A DNA stretch of 5,938 nt from Actinomycetota bacterium (GTDB lineage Bacteria > Actinomycetota > Actinomycetes > JACCUZ01), in the NCBI GenBank assembly GCA_030841245.1, contig JAVEDG010000123.1, positions 1 through 5,938 of the forward strand. The letters run 5' to 3'. The notes beneath the pieces were generated by a model that was not told where the DNA came from, did no database searches, and worked only from the letters and a program-made list of their open reading frames with translations. Both the position numbers and the translations under genes were made by a program. Below, piece by piece: positions 4,417 through 5,938 of this stretch (its first letter is position 1; the number at the start of each line of letters is the position of its first letter).

Positions 4417-5076
4417 TCAACCACCCAGCCCGGCATCGCGCGCGCGGACTGCCGCAGCGGTGCGGTCGGGGACCTGGAGCTTCATCAGGATCGCGGACAC
4501 GTGGTTGCGCACGGTCTTGTCGGACATGTGCAACGCGACAGCGATCTGCGAGTTGCGCTGTCCCGTCGCCAGCAGGTCCAGGACCTCGCGTTCCCGCGCC
4601 GTGAGCTGGGGGAACGCCGACTCCGCGTACTTCTGCTGTGCACCTGTGTAGAAGTCCACGATGCGTCGGGCCACGGCAGCGCCGTACACCGCGTCACCCG
4701 CCGCGACCGCCAGCACCGCCCGGACCAGCTCGGCGCGCTCGGCGCCCTTGAGCAGGTAACCCCGCGCACCGGCGCGCATGGCGCGGAACACCGACTCGTC
4801 GTCGTCGTGCATGGTGAGGACCAGTACGCCGAGGCCGGGTCGACGCCGGAGCAGCTCGGTCGTCGCCGTCGCTCCGTCCATGTCCGGCATCGCCAGGTCG
4901 GTCAGCACGACGTCGGGCTGGGCCCGGTCGACGAGCTCGAGCAGCTCGGCGCCGCCGGACGCCTCGCCCACCAGCTCCACCTCCGGCGCCGTCGCCAGCA
5001 CCGCCGCCACGCCGTACCGGAACATCGGGTGGTCGTCGGCAAGGACGACCCGGACGGGACGGACCGACCCACTCAT
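4417..5076 (-). CDS. NarL/FixJ (LuxR-type) two-component response regulator
   Basis: This 219-aa protein has the standard two-domain layout. The receiver domain (about 8-125) has the acidic pair Asp14-Asp15, the phosphoacceptor Asp60 in VVLTDLAMPDMDG, Thr88 in VLTMHDDDE and Lys110 in GYLLKG. The LuxR-type DNA-binding domain (about 155-216) includes LTAREREVLDLLATGQRNSQIAVALHMSDKTVRNHVSAIL. It should bind DNA after phosphorylation by the kinase encoded just upstream; its ATG overlaps the kinase stop (ATGA) and it lacks a strong Shine-Dalgarno of its own, indicating translational coupling. All phosphorylation residues are intact. Its targets cannot be deduced from this window, as nothing here shows it regulates the neighbouring XRE/HbhA-like operon. 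Confidence 0.96.
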   Translation of the reverse strand: MSGSVRPVRVVLADDHPMFRYGVAAVLATAPEVELVGEASGGAELLELVDRAQPDVVLTDLAMPDMDGATATTELLRRRPGLGVLVLTMHDDDESVFRAMRAGARGYLLKGAERAELVRAVLAVAAGDAVYGAAVARRIVDFYTGAQQKYAESAFPQLTAREREVLDLLATGQRNSQIAVALHMSDKTVRNHVSAILMKLQVPDRTAAAVRARDAGLGG

Positions 5077-5938
5077 GACGAGACCACCGGAAGGTGGGCG
5101 GCGAGCAGCGTCCCGTCACCGTTCTCCAGTCGCAGCGAGCCACCGAGCGCCTCAGCCCGGCGCCGCATGGAGTCGAGACCGACCCCTTGCCGCGGGACGG
5201 CCGGCAGCCCCCGTCCGTCGTCGCGAACCTCGATGTGCAGACCAGCCTCGGTCGTGATCCGCAGGAGGCACTCCTGTGCGTCCGCGTGGCGCACGACGTT
5301 CGTCAGCGCCTCCTCGGCGATCCGGAAGGCCGCGACCTCGACCTCACCGAGGAGGTCGGGCATCCGGTCTGGCGCCTCGACCCGCACACGGAGCCGGCCG
5401 CCGGCTCGCGTGTTGATGGCCTCGGCGCGCGCCCGCAGCGCCGTGACCAGTCCCACCTGGTCGAGGGTCGGGGGCCGCAGGCCGTCGATGATCCGGCGGA
5501 CCTCCTCGATCGCAGTCGCCATCTCGGTGTGCAGCCGGCCGGCCAGCTCCGACGCGGTCGCTGTGTCGCCGCCGGCCAACGCCGTCTGGCTCGCCTCGAG
5601 CCCGAGCGCGACCCCCGACAGAGACGGGCCGAGCCCGTCATGGAGGTCGCGGCGCAGCCGGTCGCGCTCGGCCAGCCCGGTCAGGACCGCTCGCCGGCGA
5701 GCCGTCTCGAGCTCGTCGTTGAGGTGGGCGGCGTGCACCACGAAGCCGACCTGCGGTGCGAGCGCCTCGACCAGCCGGCGGTCGGCCGCCGGGAGAGAGT
5801 GCTCGCCCGGGCGCGCCGTGACCACCAGCTCGCCGAGCGGCGAGCCGGCGTAGCCGAGGGGTACGACGAGCGTGGCCGCGGCCACGGGCAAACCGGCACT
5901 GGCCTGGACCGCGCCGTCGGTGGCACGGAACGCGACGT
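5073..5938 (-). CDS. Sensor histidine kinase, HisKA_3 type (5' end beyond the window)
   Basis: The 287 visible residues are the C-terminal part; the reading frame stays open to the right edge, so the true start lies outside. A TTG at 5889-5891 could be called as a start, but it falls in the middle of a GAF-like domain (VPLGYAGSPLGELVV), so it is not credible. Next comes a helical linker, then the HisKA_3 dimerisation domain with the phosphoacceptor His in RDLHDGLGPSL (visible residue 99, codon 5640-5642). The HATPase domain follows, with N-box EEALTNVVRHADA, G1 box VRDDGRGL and G2 box GVGLDSMRRRAEALGG. This is the NarX/DesK-like class that pairs with NarL-type regulators, here encoded immediately downstream with an ATGA overlap. 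The signal and any membrane segments lie in the missing N-terminal part. Confidence 0.95.
   Translation of the reverse strand, partial: VAFRATDGAVQASAGLPVAAATLVVPLGYAGSPLGELVVTARPGEHSLPAADRRLVEALAPQVGFVVHAAHLNDELETARRRAVLTGLAERDRLRRDLHDGLGPSLSGVALGLEASQTALAGGDTATASELAGRLHTEMATAIEEVRRIIDGLRPPTLDQVGLVTALRARAEAINTRAGGRLRVRVEAPDRMPDLLGEVEVAAFRIAEEALTNVVRHADAQECLLRITTEAGLHIEVRDDGRGLPAVPRQGVGLDSMRRRAEALGGSLRLENGDGTLLAAHLPVVSS

Noticed and set aside
4501..5853. A 450-codon open frame on the plus strand
   Set aside because: It lies opposite the two-component genes, whose catalytic motifs are complete. The translation is low complexity and rich in Arg and Ser, with no recognisable domain.

Overview
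The window is a GC-rich stretch with dense, mostly head-to-tail genes, short gaps, ATGA overlaps and several apparently leaderless starts. This fits a high-GC actinobacterium. The gene content, including a helix-turn-helix / heparin-binding-hemagglutinin-like / DUF2516 block, suggests Nocardioidaceae or another Propionibacteriales member, but no marker fixes the genus.

Left part (1-2141): a forward classical short-chain dehydrogenase/reductase (167-910) converges on a reverse macro-domain ADP-ribose hydrolase (1027-1545). The 116-base gap between their 3' ends is filled by a repeat/palindrome cluster made of two direct copies and one inverted copy of a TGGCGC-cored unit. The macro-domain gene is divergent from a forward GNAT acetyltransferase (1578-2141). 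Their start codons are only 32 bp apart, and that gap is mostly two tandem 11-bp repeats carrying -10-like hexamers, consistent with leaderless transcription both ways.

Middle part (2119-4309, all reverse strand): read in the direction of transcription this is a XRE-type regulator (4309 to 3881), a lysine/alanine/threonine-rich protein laid out like mycobacterial heparin-binding hemagglutinin HbhA (3884 to 3333), a small DUF2516 membrane protein (3193 to 2864), and an AlaX-type alanyl-tRNA editing hydrolase (2862 to 2119). The first three match the order Rv0474-hbhA-Rv0476 of Mycobacterium tuberculosis as recalled. The regulator and HbhA-like genes are coupled by ATGA, and the DUF2516 and AlaX genes are one base apart. 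Strong hairpins separate the two pairs, and each pair has its own putative leaderless promoter. The AlaX gene overlaps the convergent GNAT gene tail-to-tail by 23 bp.

Right part (4417-5938, reverse strand): a NarL/LuxR-family response regulator and its cognate HisKA_3-type sensor histidine kinase overlap by ATGA. The kinase runs off the right edge, so its N-terminal sensor region is largely missing; only the end of a GAF-like domain is visible.

No tRNA, rRNA, CRISPR array, insertion sequence or phage gene is visible. The genes mostly belong to recognisable families. The points that most merit follow-up are the repeat cluster at 934-1024, the HbhA-like locus with its operator-like promoter, and the compact divergent leaderless promoter.
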